From the NCBI GenBank assembly GCA_016720925.1, contig JADKJR010000005.1, positions 186,001-250,000 of the forward strand: 64,000 nt of DNA, given 5' to 3'. The translations under genes and the position numbers were made by a program. Positions 9,072 to 21,784 of this stretch are shown piece after piece (the stretch's first letter is position 1; the number at the start of each line of letters is the position of its first letter). Under the pieces are notes generated by a model. It was not told the DNA's origin. It was given only the letters and a program-made list of their open reading frames with translations, and ran no database searches. The stretch is from Betaproteobacteria bacterium. Lineage in GTDB: Bacteria > Pseudomonadota > Gammaproteobacteria > Burkholderiales > Usitatibacteraceae.

Positions 9072-9794
9072 TTACCCGAGGATGCTCTCGTAAGTATCTT
9101 TCACGGTCCGATAACACCCGCAGGAAGCCGCTTCCAGGCCGGCGCGGTCGAGTACCGTGATGTTGCCGCGACTGTAGCGGACCAGTTTTTGCGCTTGCAA
9201 TAACCCGGCGGCGTTGGTCACGCCGACGCGGCGCACACCAAGCATTTGCGCGAGGACTTCATGGGTAAGGTGAAACTCGTTCGAGTGCGCGCAATCGTGC
9301 GTCATCAGCAGCCATCGGGCGAGGCGCGCATCCAGTACGTGGAACCGGTTGCATGCGGCCGTTTGCGCCAGTTGGGCGAGCAACACGTAGAGGTAGCGGT
9401 GCAACTTGCGCCGCAACGCCAGGCTGGATTCGATTTCGCGCAGAAACGACGCAGCCGTCATTCGCAGCGCCATACCGGCGCCTTGCACGACTGCCCGCAG
9501 CGGCGAAACATCGACACCCAGCATAAGGGGAACGCCGACCATGCCTTCATTGCCAACCAGTTCCACTTCCAGGCTCGCGTGGCTATTCACGGGAATCACC
9601 AGCGAAATGAAGCTGTCAACGGGAAAGTAAACGTGCCGAATACGTGTGGCGGGTTCGTAGAGAATGTCGGCAAGGGTCAGTTCGACCTGCTCGCAACTGG
9701 CCAGCAACTGTTGGCGATCTTTGCGCGGCAGTGTCTCAAGCAGGAGATTGGAAACAGGCGGGTGATTCATGGTGTGTGCCGTACCCGTGGACAC
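9072..9794 (-). CDS. Crp/Fnr-family transcription regulator
   Basis: Cyclic-nucleotide-type effector domain (about residues 15-135) with the variant HVYFP and VGNEGMVG motifs, then a helix-turn-helix domain with LAQMLGVRRVGVTNAAG as recognition region. No N-terminal cysteine cluster of the FNR type is present, and the phosphate-binding cassette differs from Crp (NEG in place of GE), so the ligand is unknown. Met9 (MNHPPVS) is an alternative start, at 9770. It is a diverged paralogue of the regulator at 10157-10954 in the same orientation. Confidence 0.85.
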   Translation of the reverse strand: MSTGTAHTMNHPPVSNLLLETLPRKDRQQLLASCEQVELTLADILYEPATRIRHVYFPVDSFISLVIPVNSHASLEVELVGNEGMVGVPLMLGVDVSPLRAVVQGAGMALRMTAASFLREIESSLALRRKLHRYLYVLLAQLAQTAACNRFHVLDARLARWLLMTHDCAHSNEFHLTHEVLAQMLGVRRVGVTNAAGLLQAQKLVRYSRGNITVLDRAGLEAASCGCYRTVKDTYESILG

Positions 9795-10156
9795 GCTGTC
9801 GCAGCCGATCGCCGCGCGACCCCTGTTGTGTGCACGGCATTCAGGTCATTCACTCCGACTTCGTACTTCTGGTTCATTTCCTCGAATTCCGCCTTCGCTG
9901 CGGCCAAGCTCCAGCCATTCGCTGATTATCCGCATCCTTGCAGGCCAGTCCGTGCACCAGCGTACATAAGGAGAAAATGAGGCACCGGCCGCAAGCCTGT
10001 CAGCCGGGTCGAGGTCGTGCCGTTCGCCCTGAGGTATCGAAGGGCCCTTGTACGAGAAGCCCTTTGATACGGGAGGGCGAACGGGGATTAGTTAGGTAAT
10101 TACAGGGGTCGTGGCTGACGCCGCGCATCGCGCCGACAGCGCAATTTGCCGCAAGA
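9795..10156. other. Intergenic stretch with REP-like hairpin
   Basis: No gene seen between the two Crp/Fnr-type regulators. The stretch holds the imperfect palindrome at 10020-10084 and presumably the promoter of the 9072-9794 gene. Confidence 0.5.
10020..10084. repeat. REP-like imperfect palindrome
   Basis: Arms CCGTTCGCCCT...TATCGAAGGGC and its complement GCCCTTTGATA...AGGGCGAACGG flank a 13-base loop. The arm resembles the GTTCGCCCTGAG-type extragenic palindromes scattered in many proteobacterial genomes (established pattern, recalled and not searched). It could fold into a stable stem in RNA from the upstream regulator gene. Confidence 0.65.
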
Positions 10157-10954
10157 TTAGCAACGGGCGTGCCCAAGCGTCCGGAACGGATCGCCGCCCG
10201 GTATATCCGAGAGCAGTCGATCAAACTCTTTCTTGACCACACCGTAGCATTCGCAAGCCTTTCGTTCCAGTTTCGGCCGGTCGAGTACTTCAATATGGCC
10301 GCGGCTGTAGCGAATCAGGCCGGCGCGCTGCAGGTTTCCCGCAGCCTCAGTGATTCCTTCGCGCCGCACGCCGATCATGCTGGCGATCAATTCCTGGGTC
10401 ATCGTCAGCTCATGGCTGGACAGGCGATCGAGACTGCGCAGCAGCCAACGGCATAACTGCTGCTCCACCGAGTGGTGCCGATTGCACACCGCCGTCTGCG
10501 CCATTTGCGTGATCAGCGCCTGGGTGTAGCGCAGCAGCAGATGCAGCAGCGGCCCCGCGCGGTTGAATTCCTCTTTCAGCACATGTGCTTTCAAACGATA
10601 GCCAAAGCCCGCGCTCTGAACGACCGCGCGGCTAGGCGTGGTTTCACCGCCCATGAACAGCGCAATGCCAAGGATGCCTTCATTGCCGACGACGGCGATT
10701 TCAGCCGATGCACCGTCCTCCATCACATAGAGCAATGAGACGATACAGGTGGTCGGAAAATACACATGCTGCAGGCGCCCGCCGGATTCGTACAAGACTT
10801 CGCCAAGCGGCATCGAGACAAGCTCCAGATCGGGAAGCAGGCGCGCAAACTCCGCAGCCGGCAATGCGGCGAGGAGGTGGTTTTGCTTCGGGGATTGCGG
10901 GATTTGCGGGACTTGTCGAGCTTGATGGATGTATGACACATGCGGTGTGGACAT
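10157..10954 (-). CDS. Crp/Fnr-family transcription regulator
   Basis: Met at 10954 (MSTPHVSYIH) is chosen because GGAAGG lies 7 bases upstream; the open frame extends to 11083 without protein-like sequence. The 265-residue protein has an effector domain with HVYFPTTCIVSLL and VVGNEGILG and a C-terminal helix-turn-helix with IASMIGVRREGITEAAG. It is closely similar in plan to the 9072-9794 regulator and shares its C-terminal pattern LIRYSRG-x-I-x-VLDR. The signal sensed is unknown. A relaxed copy of the TCCTAC/CCGAT box lies about 160 bases upstream. Confidence 0.87.
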   Translation of the reverse strand: MSTPHVSYIHQARQVPQIPQSPKQNHLLAALPAAEFARLLPDLELVSMPLGEVLYESGGRLQHVYFPTTCIVSLLYVMEDGASAEIAVVGNEGILGIALFMGGETTPSRAVVQSAGFGYRLKAHVLKEEFNRAGPLLHLLLRYTQALITQMAQTAVCNRHHSVEQQLCRWLLRSLDRLSSHELTMTQELIASMIGVRREGITEAAGNLQRAGLIRYSRGHIEVLDRPKLERKACECYGVVKKEFDRLLSDIPGGDPFRTLGHARC

Positions 10955-11569
10955 AAGAAACCTTCCAAAACACGGATACTGCGGGTGAACGGCGTTGACA
11001 GGGTCGAGCCGTTTGCTCGTTATCGGAATGGCGTCAAGCGAGTTGTTCTTGTGACGGGGACGCCGCGCCATGCCAATGAACACACGTTACCCGGGCTTAT
11101 CCGATTCATGCATCGGCGCGTGCCTAACCGTTTGTAGGACCTTTGCGAATTTGGTTGTAGTCAAATGCTGACAGCACAATAACGCCTTCGAAGCGGCCCG
11201 CCGCACGTGGTGCCTCGCAGAAAATCTCCGCCCTATGTGCGATAGCGTACGGAACCCGGCAGCCCGGACCACCATCATGCAGATTGGCTGCTGAAGAATT
11301 CATCCGCGCAATCGATTCGCCGCCAGCGCCGGTCGGAAAGAAATGCCGCTACCGTGCGCAGGAAGAGCGTATAAGTATGTGAGGTGCCGCTTGCACCCTT
11401 GGCCGCGCGATCCGCCAGATCCACTCGCGCTTCAACAGAGGTCGGCCATGTCCGCAACATTCCGCGATCCCGCGATGATCAATTGGCCGACCCTGCGACC
11501 CGCATGCCGGCGAGTGTTGGCGATATCGGGGCTACCAATGCGTTGCGTTGGTAAGAGAGTGAGTTTTCG
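10955..11569. other. Intergenic stretch between divergent regulator and kinase genes
   Basis: About 600 bases between the divergent Crp/Fnr-type gene and the hybrid kinase gene. A relaxed promoter-like box (TCCTAC, then CCGAT after about 17 bases, minus strand, 11112-11139) is the only structure noted. Confidence 0.4.
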
Positions 11570-14293
<2,724 letters not shown>

Positions 14294-14694
14294 GTGCCGA
14301 ACAGAAATAGACAGACGCCCCCACTTGACAAACACAAGCACTGGAGCGGCGTTTGGGACATTTTGCCGCTACAAGCCGCGCCAGTGCTTGTGTTTGCTGT
14401 CAAAGATGGCAGGGCCAGCCGAATTCACCGCATTACTCAATGCACCATGAATGGCACCACGAAATATCCCCACCATATGTACGGCAACGTACAGATACCA
14501 ACAGGCGTCTCACTATGATGGCAATGGGCGCTCAATTCGTCTTTCATCATCAAACACAAATTGCCACGGTGCCTGCACGTGAAGCAATACGCTTCTTGCA
14601 CAACCGGGGATGAACGGCCAGTCGGGTGAGTTGCTGCCCACGTCTCCGGCCTCGCGATACACCTGACGACTACGCGCACTAAAAGAGGTAGGCA
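14294..14694. other. Intergenic stretch between the two hybrid kinase genes
   Basis: No gene. It begins with the palindromic element at 14325-14403, immediately after the first kinase gene; the rest is presumably the promoter region of the second kinase gene. A short inverted repeat TGTACGGCAACGTACA lies near 14476. Confidence 0.5.
14325..14403. repeat. Long palindromic repeat, copy 1
   Basis: Arms AACACAAGCACTGG (14331-14344) and CCAGTGCTTGTGTT (14381-14394) with GCGGC/GCCGC continuing inward and a small GGACATTTTGCCGCT centre. It is one of five related intergenic palindromes in the window and lies 32 bases after the stop of the upstream kinase gene, where it may also end transcription. Confidence 0.75.
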
Positions 14695-17600
14695 ATGCCC
14701 GCAACAACCCGCGATCCCGATCCCGCTCTTTCCAACCCTGCCGGCACCATGGCGGGCATGGCGGAGGCCATCACCGAGGTCCGGCGCCAGGAGGCGCTGT
14801 TGAAAACCGGCGCGTTGCAGAACGCGATTTTCAACAGCGTCAATTTCTCGAGCATCGCCACCGACGAGAAAGGTGTCATCCAGATCTTCAACGTTGGCGC
14901 GGAGCGCATGCTGGGCTATGCGGCCGCCGACGTGATGAACAAGATTACGCCCGCCGACATTTCGGACCCGCAGGAAGTCGTGGCCCGCGCGAAGGCGTTG
15001 AGTCTTGAACTATCCACGCCGATTCAGCCGGGCTTCGAGGCGCTGGTGTTCAAGGCCGCGCGCGGCATTGAAGACATTTACGAGCTGACCTACATCCGAA
15101 AGGACGGCAGCCGCTTCCCCGCCGTGGTGTCGGTCACGGCGCTGCGGGACGCGCAGGACGCCATCATCGGCTACCTGCTGATCGGTACCGACAACACCGC
15201 CCGCAAGCAGGCGGAGGAAGCGCTGCTCAAGGCCGGCGCGCTGCAGAGCGCGATTTTCAACAGCGCCAACTTTTCCAGTATCGCCACCGACGCCAAGGGC
15301 GTGATCCAGATTTTCAACGTTGGCGCGGAGCGAATGCTGGGCTACGCCGCCGCCGACGTGATGAACAAGATCACGCCCGCCGACATCTCCGACCCGCAGG
15401 AAGTGATCGCGCGCGCCAGCGCCCTGAGCGTAGAACTTTCAACACCGATCACGCCGGGCTTCGAGGCCTTGGTGTTCAAGGCTTCGCGCGGCATCGAGGA
15501 TATTTACGAGCTGACCTACATCCGCAAGGATGGCAGCCGCTTCCCGGCGGTGGTGTCGGTCACGGCGCTGCGCGACGCGCAGGACGCCATCATCGGCTAC
15601 CTGCTGATCGGCACCGACAACACCGCGCGCAAGCAGGCCGAAGAAGCGCTGCTCAAGGCCGGCGCCCTGCAGAGCGCGATTTTCAACAGCGCCAACTTCT
15701 CCAGCATCGCCACCGACGCCAAGGGCGTCATCCAGATCTTCAACGTCGGCGCGGAACGCATGCTGGGCTTTGCCGCCGCCGACGTGATGAACAAGATCAC
15801 GCCGGCCGATATTTCTGATCCACAGGAAGTGATCGCGCGGGCCAAGGCATTGAGTGTTGAGCTGGGAACGCCGATTACGCCGGGCTTCGAGGCGCTGGTG
15901 TTCAAGGCTTCGCGCGGCATCGAGGACATTTACGAGCTGACCTACATCCGCAAGGACGGCAGCCGCTTTCCGGCGGTGGTCTCGGTCACGGCGCTGCGCG
16001 ACGCCCAGGACGCCATCATCGGCTACCTGCTGATCGGTACCGACAACACCGCGCGCAAGCAGGCGGAAGAGGCTCTGCTCAAGGCCGGCGCCTTGCAGAG
16101 CGCGATTTTCAACAGCGCCAATTTCTCCAGCATCGCCACCGATGAGAAGGGCGTCATCCAGATCTTCAACGTCGGCGCCGAGCGCATGCTGGGCTACGCC
16201 GCCGCCGACGTGATGAACAAGATCACCCCGGCCGACATTTCGGATCCGCAGGAAGTGATCGCGCGCGCCAAGGCATTGAGTATTGAGCTCGGGACGCCAA
16301 TCACGCCTGGCTTCGAGGCATTGGTGTTCAAGGCCTCGCGCGGGATTGAAGATATTTACGAACTGACCTACATCCGCAAGGACGGTAGCCGCTTTCCGGC
16401 CATCGTATCCGTCACGGCGCTGCGCGACGCGCAGGACGCCATCATCGGCTACCTGCTGATCGGCACCGACAACACCGCGCGCAAGCAGGTCGAAGCGGAA
16501 CAGAAGCGGCTCGATCAGCGGCTGCGCGACCAGCAGTTTTACACACGCTCGCTCATCGAATCCAACATCGACGCGATCATGACCACCGATCCGTCAGGGC
16601 ATCATCACCGACGTCAACAAGCAGATGGAGGCGCTCACCGGCTGCACGCGCGACGAGCTGATCGGGGCGCCGTTCAAGGGCTACTTCACCGACCCGGACC
16701 AGGCCGAGGCGAGCATCAAGCTGGTGCTGAGCAAAAAGAAGGTCACGGACTATGAACTCACCGCAAGGGCGAGGGACAGCAAGGAGACGGTGGTTTCCTT
16801 CAACGCGACCACGTTCTACGATCGCGACCGTCGGCTCCAGGGTGTATTCGCCGCCGCGCGCGACGTATCGGAACGCAAACTCCTCGACCAGGCCCTGCAG
16901 GAAACGAACGTTCAACTGGAGAATGCGAAGTTCGTGGCGGAAAAGGCCAACCTTGCCAAATCGGATTTTCTGTCCAGCATGAGCCACGAGTTGCGCTCAC
17001 CGCTGAACGCGATCCTCGGTTTCGCCCAGCTGATGGATTCCGACACACCTCCGGCAACGCCCTCGCAGAAAGCGAGCATTGACCAGATTCTGCATGCGGG
17101 CTGGTATTTGCTGGAGCTGATCAACGAGATCCTCGATCTGGCCGTCATCGAGTCCGGAAAGCTGTCGCTGTCGGCAGAACCCGTGTCGCTGGAAGAGGTG
17201 ATGTTTGAATGCCAGGCGATGATGGAGCCGCAAGGGCAAAAGCGCGGCATCAAACTGACCTTTCCCGGGTTCGACCATCCGAGTTTTGTGCATGCCGACC
17301 GGACCCGGCTGAAACAGGTGCTGATCAATCTGCTGTTCAACGCGGTCAAGTACAACCTTCCGGACGGAACGGTGGTAGTGGACTGCTCCGTGAGTACGCC
17401 GGCTCGCACACGGATCAGTGTCCGCGACTCCGGTGCCGGGTTAGCTCCCGAAAAATTGATGCAGCTGTTTCAGCCGTTCAACCGTCTCGGGCAAGAAAGC
17501 AGCACGGAGGAAGGCACCGGCATCGGCCTGGTTGTCAGCAAGCGGCTGGTTGAGTTGATGGGCGGCGTAATCGGCGTGGACAGCGCGGTCGGGAAGGGAA

Positions 17601-18100
17601 GCGTGTTCTGGTTTGAACTAAGCACGGCGACGGCGCCGCAACTTGTGGTGGAGAGAGCCCTGTCCACGACGGTTACCCCGCCGCGAATACCGCAGGATGC
17701 ACCGCGACATACCCTGCTCTATGTCGAGGACAATCCGGCCAACCTGACGCTGGTCGAGCAACTCATCGCGCGCCGTCCCGAATTGCACCTGTTGACCGCC
17801 ACGGATGGGAATCTGGGCATCGAGCTTGCGCGCGAACACCAGCCGGAGGTGATCCTGATGGACATCAACCTGCCCGGAATCAGCGGTATTCAGGCGTTGA
17901 AAATTCTGCGCGAGGATCCCCGTACCGCGCATATCCCGGTGCTGGCCATCAGCGCCAATGCCATGCCTGGTGACATCAAGAAGGGTTTGCAGGCAGGTTT
18001 TTTCCGCTATCTCACCAAGCCGATCAACGTCAACGAATTCATGGGTGCGCTGAATGTGGCGCTGGAATTCGCCGAAAAGAACGCCGCCCCGCACCAATAA
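14695..18100 (+). pseudogene. Multi-PAS hybrid histidine kinase, interrupted by one frameshift
   Basis: Soluble hybrid kinase; no membrane segment is visible. Four almost identical PAS units of 142 residues are followed by a fifth, different PAS domain (SNIDAIMTTDPSG...), HisKA with SHELRSPLNAI, HATPase with EGTGIGLV, and a receiver domain with MDINLPG and TKP. The frame breaks in the fifth PAS at about 16592-16596: after TTDPSG the reading continues as HHHRRQ, while removing one base from TCAGGG gives IITDVNKQM and a single protein of about 1134 residues. The second frame (from 16625) keeps full coding quality, so either the indel is recent or it is a sequence error. The receiver-cyclase gene follows after 15 bases and is probably in the same operon. 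Confidence 0.88.
14794..16497 (+). repeat. Four tandem 426-base PAS-coding units
   Basis: Unit boundaries at 14794, 15220, 15646 and 16072, each exactly 426 bases (142 codons), coding GALQ(N/S)AIFNS...TDNTARKQAEEALLKA. Units 2-4 differ by few substitutions (for example AKGV/EKGV, GYAAA/GFAAA); unit 1 is a little more diverged. The high identity, including silent positions, indicates recent duplication or ongoing homogenisation. Confidence 0.93.
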
Positions 18101-18115
18101 TCCGCGGTAACGCAA

Positions 18116-19207
18116 ATGATCCGTCCCACCGACGTTCTCAACGCCAGAATCCTCATCGTCGATGATCAGGAGGCGAATGTCATGCTGCTGATCCACACGC
18201 TGCGCGGCGCCGGCTATGCTTGCGTCACGTCCACCATGGATCCCCGCGAGGTCTGCGCGCTTCACGCGCAGAACCGCTACGACCTGATCCTGCTCGACCT
18301 GCAGATGCCCGGCATGGATGGATTCGAGGTGATGGAAGGTCTGAAGGAGATTGAAACAGACGGGTATCTTCCGGTCCTGGTGCTTACCGCGCAGCCGCAA
18401 CACAAACTGCGCGCACTGGACGCTGGCGCGAAGGATTTCATCAGCAAGCCATTCGACCTTGCCGAGGTGAAATTGCGCGTGCACAACATGCTGGAAGTTC
18501 GCCTGTTGCACCTGGAAACCAGAAATCTTTACGAGCGCGTTTTGTCGGAACAGAAAGTGTCGGAACTGCTCCTGTTGAATGTACTTCCCCGATCCATTGC
18601 CGACCGCCTGAAAGAACGCCCCGAAGTCACCGCCGATGGCTTGACCGAAGTGATTGCCGATACCTTTTCGGAGGTCACGGTATTGTTTGCGGACATCGTC
18701 GAGTTCACGAAATTTTCAGAAGGGGTGAGCGTCGAGGTCCTGCTCGGTGTACTAAACGACATTTTTTCCCGGTTTGACCGCATCGCCGATGAACGCGGCC
18801 TCGAGAAAATCAAGACCATCGGCGATTCCTATATGGTCGCCGCGGGAATACCGGTACCCGTGGCCGATCACACAAGCCGTGCGGCACACATGGCGCTGGA
18901 CATGATGGACGCCATGGCCCGTTTCAATGCGGAAAACCCCTACAAGTTGACGGTGCGCATCGGCATGGACACCGGCTCCGCGGTGGCCGGTGTGATTGGC
19001 AAGCGCAAATTCCTGTACGACTTATGGGGCGATGTGGTCAATACCGCGAGCCGCATGGAATCTCACGGCGTGCCCGGAAGAATCCAGGTAACGGATGCCA
19101 CGCGGCAACGGTTGGGTGAACCATTTGCGCTCACCGAGCGCGGCACGATCGACGTCAAGGGCAAGGGAATGATGCACACGTGGTTTCTGAATAGCCGATA
19201 TGGCTAG
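18116..19207 (+). CDS. Response regulator with class III adenylate/guanylate cyclase output domain
   Basis: An N-terminal receiver domain (about 10-125) has the acidic pair DD at 16-17, phospho-acceptor Asp61 in LLDLQMPG and Lys111 in SKPFD. A helical linker leads to a class III cyclase domain (about 180-360) with FADIVEFTKFS (metal-binding aspartates), EKIKTIGDSYM and LWGDVVNTASRM. Lysine in EKIKTIGD and aspartate in YDLWGD are the pair usually linked to ATP, so cAMP is the likely product. The gene follows the multi-PAS kinase by 15 bases and is a natural target of one or both hybrid kinases. Convergent with the unknown gene at 19216. Confidence 0.9.
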   Translation: MIRPTDVLNARILIVDDQEANVMLLIHTLRGAGYACVTSTMDPREVCALHAQNRYDLILLDLQMPGMDGFEVMEGLKEIETDGYLPVLVLTAQPQHKLRALDAGAKDFISKPFDLAEVKLRVHNMLEVRLLHLETRNLYERVLSEQKVSELLLLNVLPRSIADRLKERPEVTADGLTEVIADTFSEVTVLFADIVEFTKFSEGVSVEVLLGVLNDIFSRFDRIADERGLEKIKTIGDSYMVAAGIPVPVADHTSRAAHMALDMMDAMARFNAENPYKLTVRIGMDTGSAVAGVIGKRKFLYDLWGDVVNTASRMESHGVPGRIQVTDATRQRLGEPFALTERGTIDVKGKGMMHTWFLNSRYG

Positions 19208-19215
19208 TGTCGTAC

Positions 19216-20221
19216 TTAACCAGGTGCGGCGGCCTTTTCACCCATTTGCTGCCGGCGGTATTCCTTGCGTTTCATCCCCAGGTATTCAGCGAGGTCCAAT
19301 TCATGCAGCTGCCGGGGATAGCGCTCGCTCGCATTGAACCAGTCGTTGATGCGTTTCTCGAACTGCATGCCGTCCGGCGTGGGAGGTGCGCCCAGAAACG
19401 ACTCAATGGCGAGGTAGTAGCGCATCGTATTGCGTTCCTGCTGCCCGCGCATGCCATCAATATATGTCGGCTGGCCGTCCGTCCCGGTACCCGATATCGA
19501 AAAGCCGACCTTGTTGCGCCCGGCAGTACCCAGATACGCCAGCATCGCCAGCTTTCCCGTCAGGCCAAATCCGTATGAATAGGAAAGACGCAGGAATGTC
19601 GTGCCATTTTCCACTGGTACCGCTTCGAGCAAAATGCGATAGTCGTGCGTACTCAGCGGGCCGGTATCGGCGCTTAACAGCACGCGCAGATAGTCGGGTT
19701 TCCGGTCGGTAAGCAGCCATGCAAAGGTGAGGCGATACGATTGGTCCAATGGCTGGTCGATTTTTTTCCCCACGTTCATCAGCAGATTCGTTCCCTGCTG
19801 TTCGCCCGCGATGCCGCAATACTTGGTATTCAAATGCAGGATGAGGATTTCGCACCAGCCCTGAGGGGCGGAAAGTGCCGCGCTTACTTTCTCGATGAGG
19901 AAGGTACGGGACCACGGCAAAAATATCGCCTTTCACGTCGTTGGACGTTTGGCTGGACTCAAGTATCAAGGGGCGATTAAAAACGTTCGTGGCCAGCTGG
20001 TCCCGCAATGCATCGTGGCGCGCGTGCATGGCCAACCCATTGCCGGTGCCCACGCTGGCGGCAGGTATCGCCGCGGCGGCCGTGAGACCGATCATGAGCC
20101 AGAAACCTATTGCCACCAGCATCAACAGAACACCAGGGGCCGCCGATGCGCGCTGGGGTTGCATCAAGTTTTCTTCCGTTCCGCTATTGACCATGTCTTG
20201 CCTATCCCGATAGAACTTCAT
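19216..20221 (-). pseudogene. Unrecognised membrane-anchored protein, frameshifted
   Basis: Two overlapping minus-strand frames together make one protein. The first (from 20221, ATG with AGGAA about 7 bases upstream) has a membrane segment or signal (LLMLVAIGFWLMIGL) and reads to GDIFAVV; the second continues with TFLIEKVSAALSAPQGW to the stop at 19216. Deleting one C from the CCC run near 19905 joins them. The C-terminal part has strand-rich stretches (YRILLEAVPVENGTTFLRLSYSYGFG) and a charged end. I do not recognise the family. It starts 9 bases after the phospholipase-D-like gene and is probably in its operon. Confidence 0.7.
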
Positions 20222-20230
20222 TTCGCATTC

Positions 20231-21660
20231 CTAAAGCCAGTAGATCCAGATTCGCGCTGCTTGTTCCTTGACACGCATGACCAGCGAGCGATCACGCCAT
20301 GATTCAAGCGTGATTTGTTCTGACTCGGCCAGGTCTTTGTCGAACATCGTATTCATCTGCGTGCCGAAATCCGGACTGAGTACAACCGCATTGATTTCGT
20401 CGTTATGCAGGAAACTCCGCCAATCGAGATTGGTTGACCCGATGGTCGACCATACGCCGTCGATCAGCGCGGTCTTGGCATGCAGCAGCAATTCACGCCG
20501 TTCAAAAATTTTCACGCCGGCACCAAGCAGCTCGCTGTAGAACGAGCGACCGGCGAAGTAAACCAGCGCCGAGTCTGATTTGCTGGGCAGGATAATCTTG
20601 ACATCGACTCCGCGGCCCACTGCGTCCTTGAGCGCATCCATGATGTGCTTGTCCGGCGCAAAGTAGGCGTTGGTGAGGTATACCGATGTTTCCGCGCTGT
20701 TGATGGCCGAGACCAGGTGTTATACATCTGGCCGCCACCCGCGTCGGAGGAGCTGCCGATCGCACGAACCACTTCCTTGCCTTTTTGCATCGGTGGCGGA
20801 AAGTATTTCCTGTCTGGCAGGGCTTCCCCCTTCTGCTTGTTCCAGGTTTCCATGAACAGTTTCTGGAACTCGGCCACCACCGGGCCCTCCACCAGCAGAT
20901 GGGTATCGCGCCACGGTGTCTTGATTTCCTTCTTGCCGTCCGGCGTGAGTTTTCCTGACGACCCGCTGGAGTAAACACTGCTGATGTTCACACCACCGAG
21001 AAACGCACTCTGACCGTCAACGATCAAAAGTTTCCGGTGGTCGCGCTGGTTTACTTGCCAGCCTTTCTTGCCCTCAAGCGGATTGATGGGATTGAATTCC
21101 AGTACCTTGATGCCACTGTCCTTGAGGCGCTGGAAGAATTCCCTGGGCGTATTCAGCGACCCGACGCTGTCATAGATCATCACAACCGGTACACCCTTAT
21201 TCTGCTTCTCGATCAGCGCATCGGAGAATTTCTTGCCCATTTCATCGTCTTCGATGATGTAGGTTTCGATATTGATATTGTCCTTGGCAGCGGCGATGGT
21301 CTTGAACATGGCCGCGTAGGTTGACTCGCCGTCCTGAAAAAGCGTGGTCTTGTTGCTCACCATCAGGGGACTGCCGGCGATCGCCTCTTCAACGGCCAGA
21401 TGGCGTTCGAAGATCCCGGTTTCCTCGCTACGATTGCTGAGGCCCGCCAGAATGGCTTTGCTCTGGCGGAACGACAAGGGACCGTGCGCGCCTTCCATTT
21501 TGGCGGCTTGCGTCGAGGACGGCAGCATGTCGGGCGACAATTGCGGTAGCGATGCGCAACCCGACAGGCCGGCAATCATTGCCGCAGGGGCCGCCATCGA
21601 AACGCGCAGCCAAGTGGACCACATCGACCACGTGGACGGATTGCAAACTACAGCTCGCAC
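20231..21660 (-). pseudogene. Phospholipase D / cardiolipin synthase-like lipoprotein, frameshifted
   Basis: PLD-superfamily enzyme with two HxK motifs: DHRKLLIVDG in the first half and HAKTALIDG in the second, as in cardiolipin synthases and related phosphatidyltransferases. The N-terminus has a lipoprotein-type signal ending GLSGC. A GTG at 21660 with AGGAGA 5 bases upstream is the best start. The frame breaks near 20713-20717: after GGGQMYNT one C is missing from ACCCTGG, and restoring it gives LVSAINSAETSVYLTNAYF and joins both halves. Both catalytic motifs survive in their own frames, so a recent mutation or a sequence error is likely. Confidence 0.85.
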
Positions 21661-21784
21661 GGCTTTCTCCTGGTTCACAATTGAGTAACTGCATTGAGAA
21701 TAGTGCGCAGGCTGGGCCGCGGATAGCGGCGAAACCCCGCAAGGCACGTCGGACGGCTCCTACAGGCAATTTGTCCGCATGTCT

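Noticed and set aside
14794..16497. CRISPR-like or mobile repeat interpretation of the 426-base repeats
   Set aside because: The repeats are in frame, contiguous and encode PAS domains, so they are gene-internal duplications.
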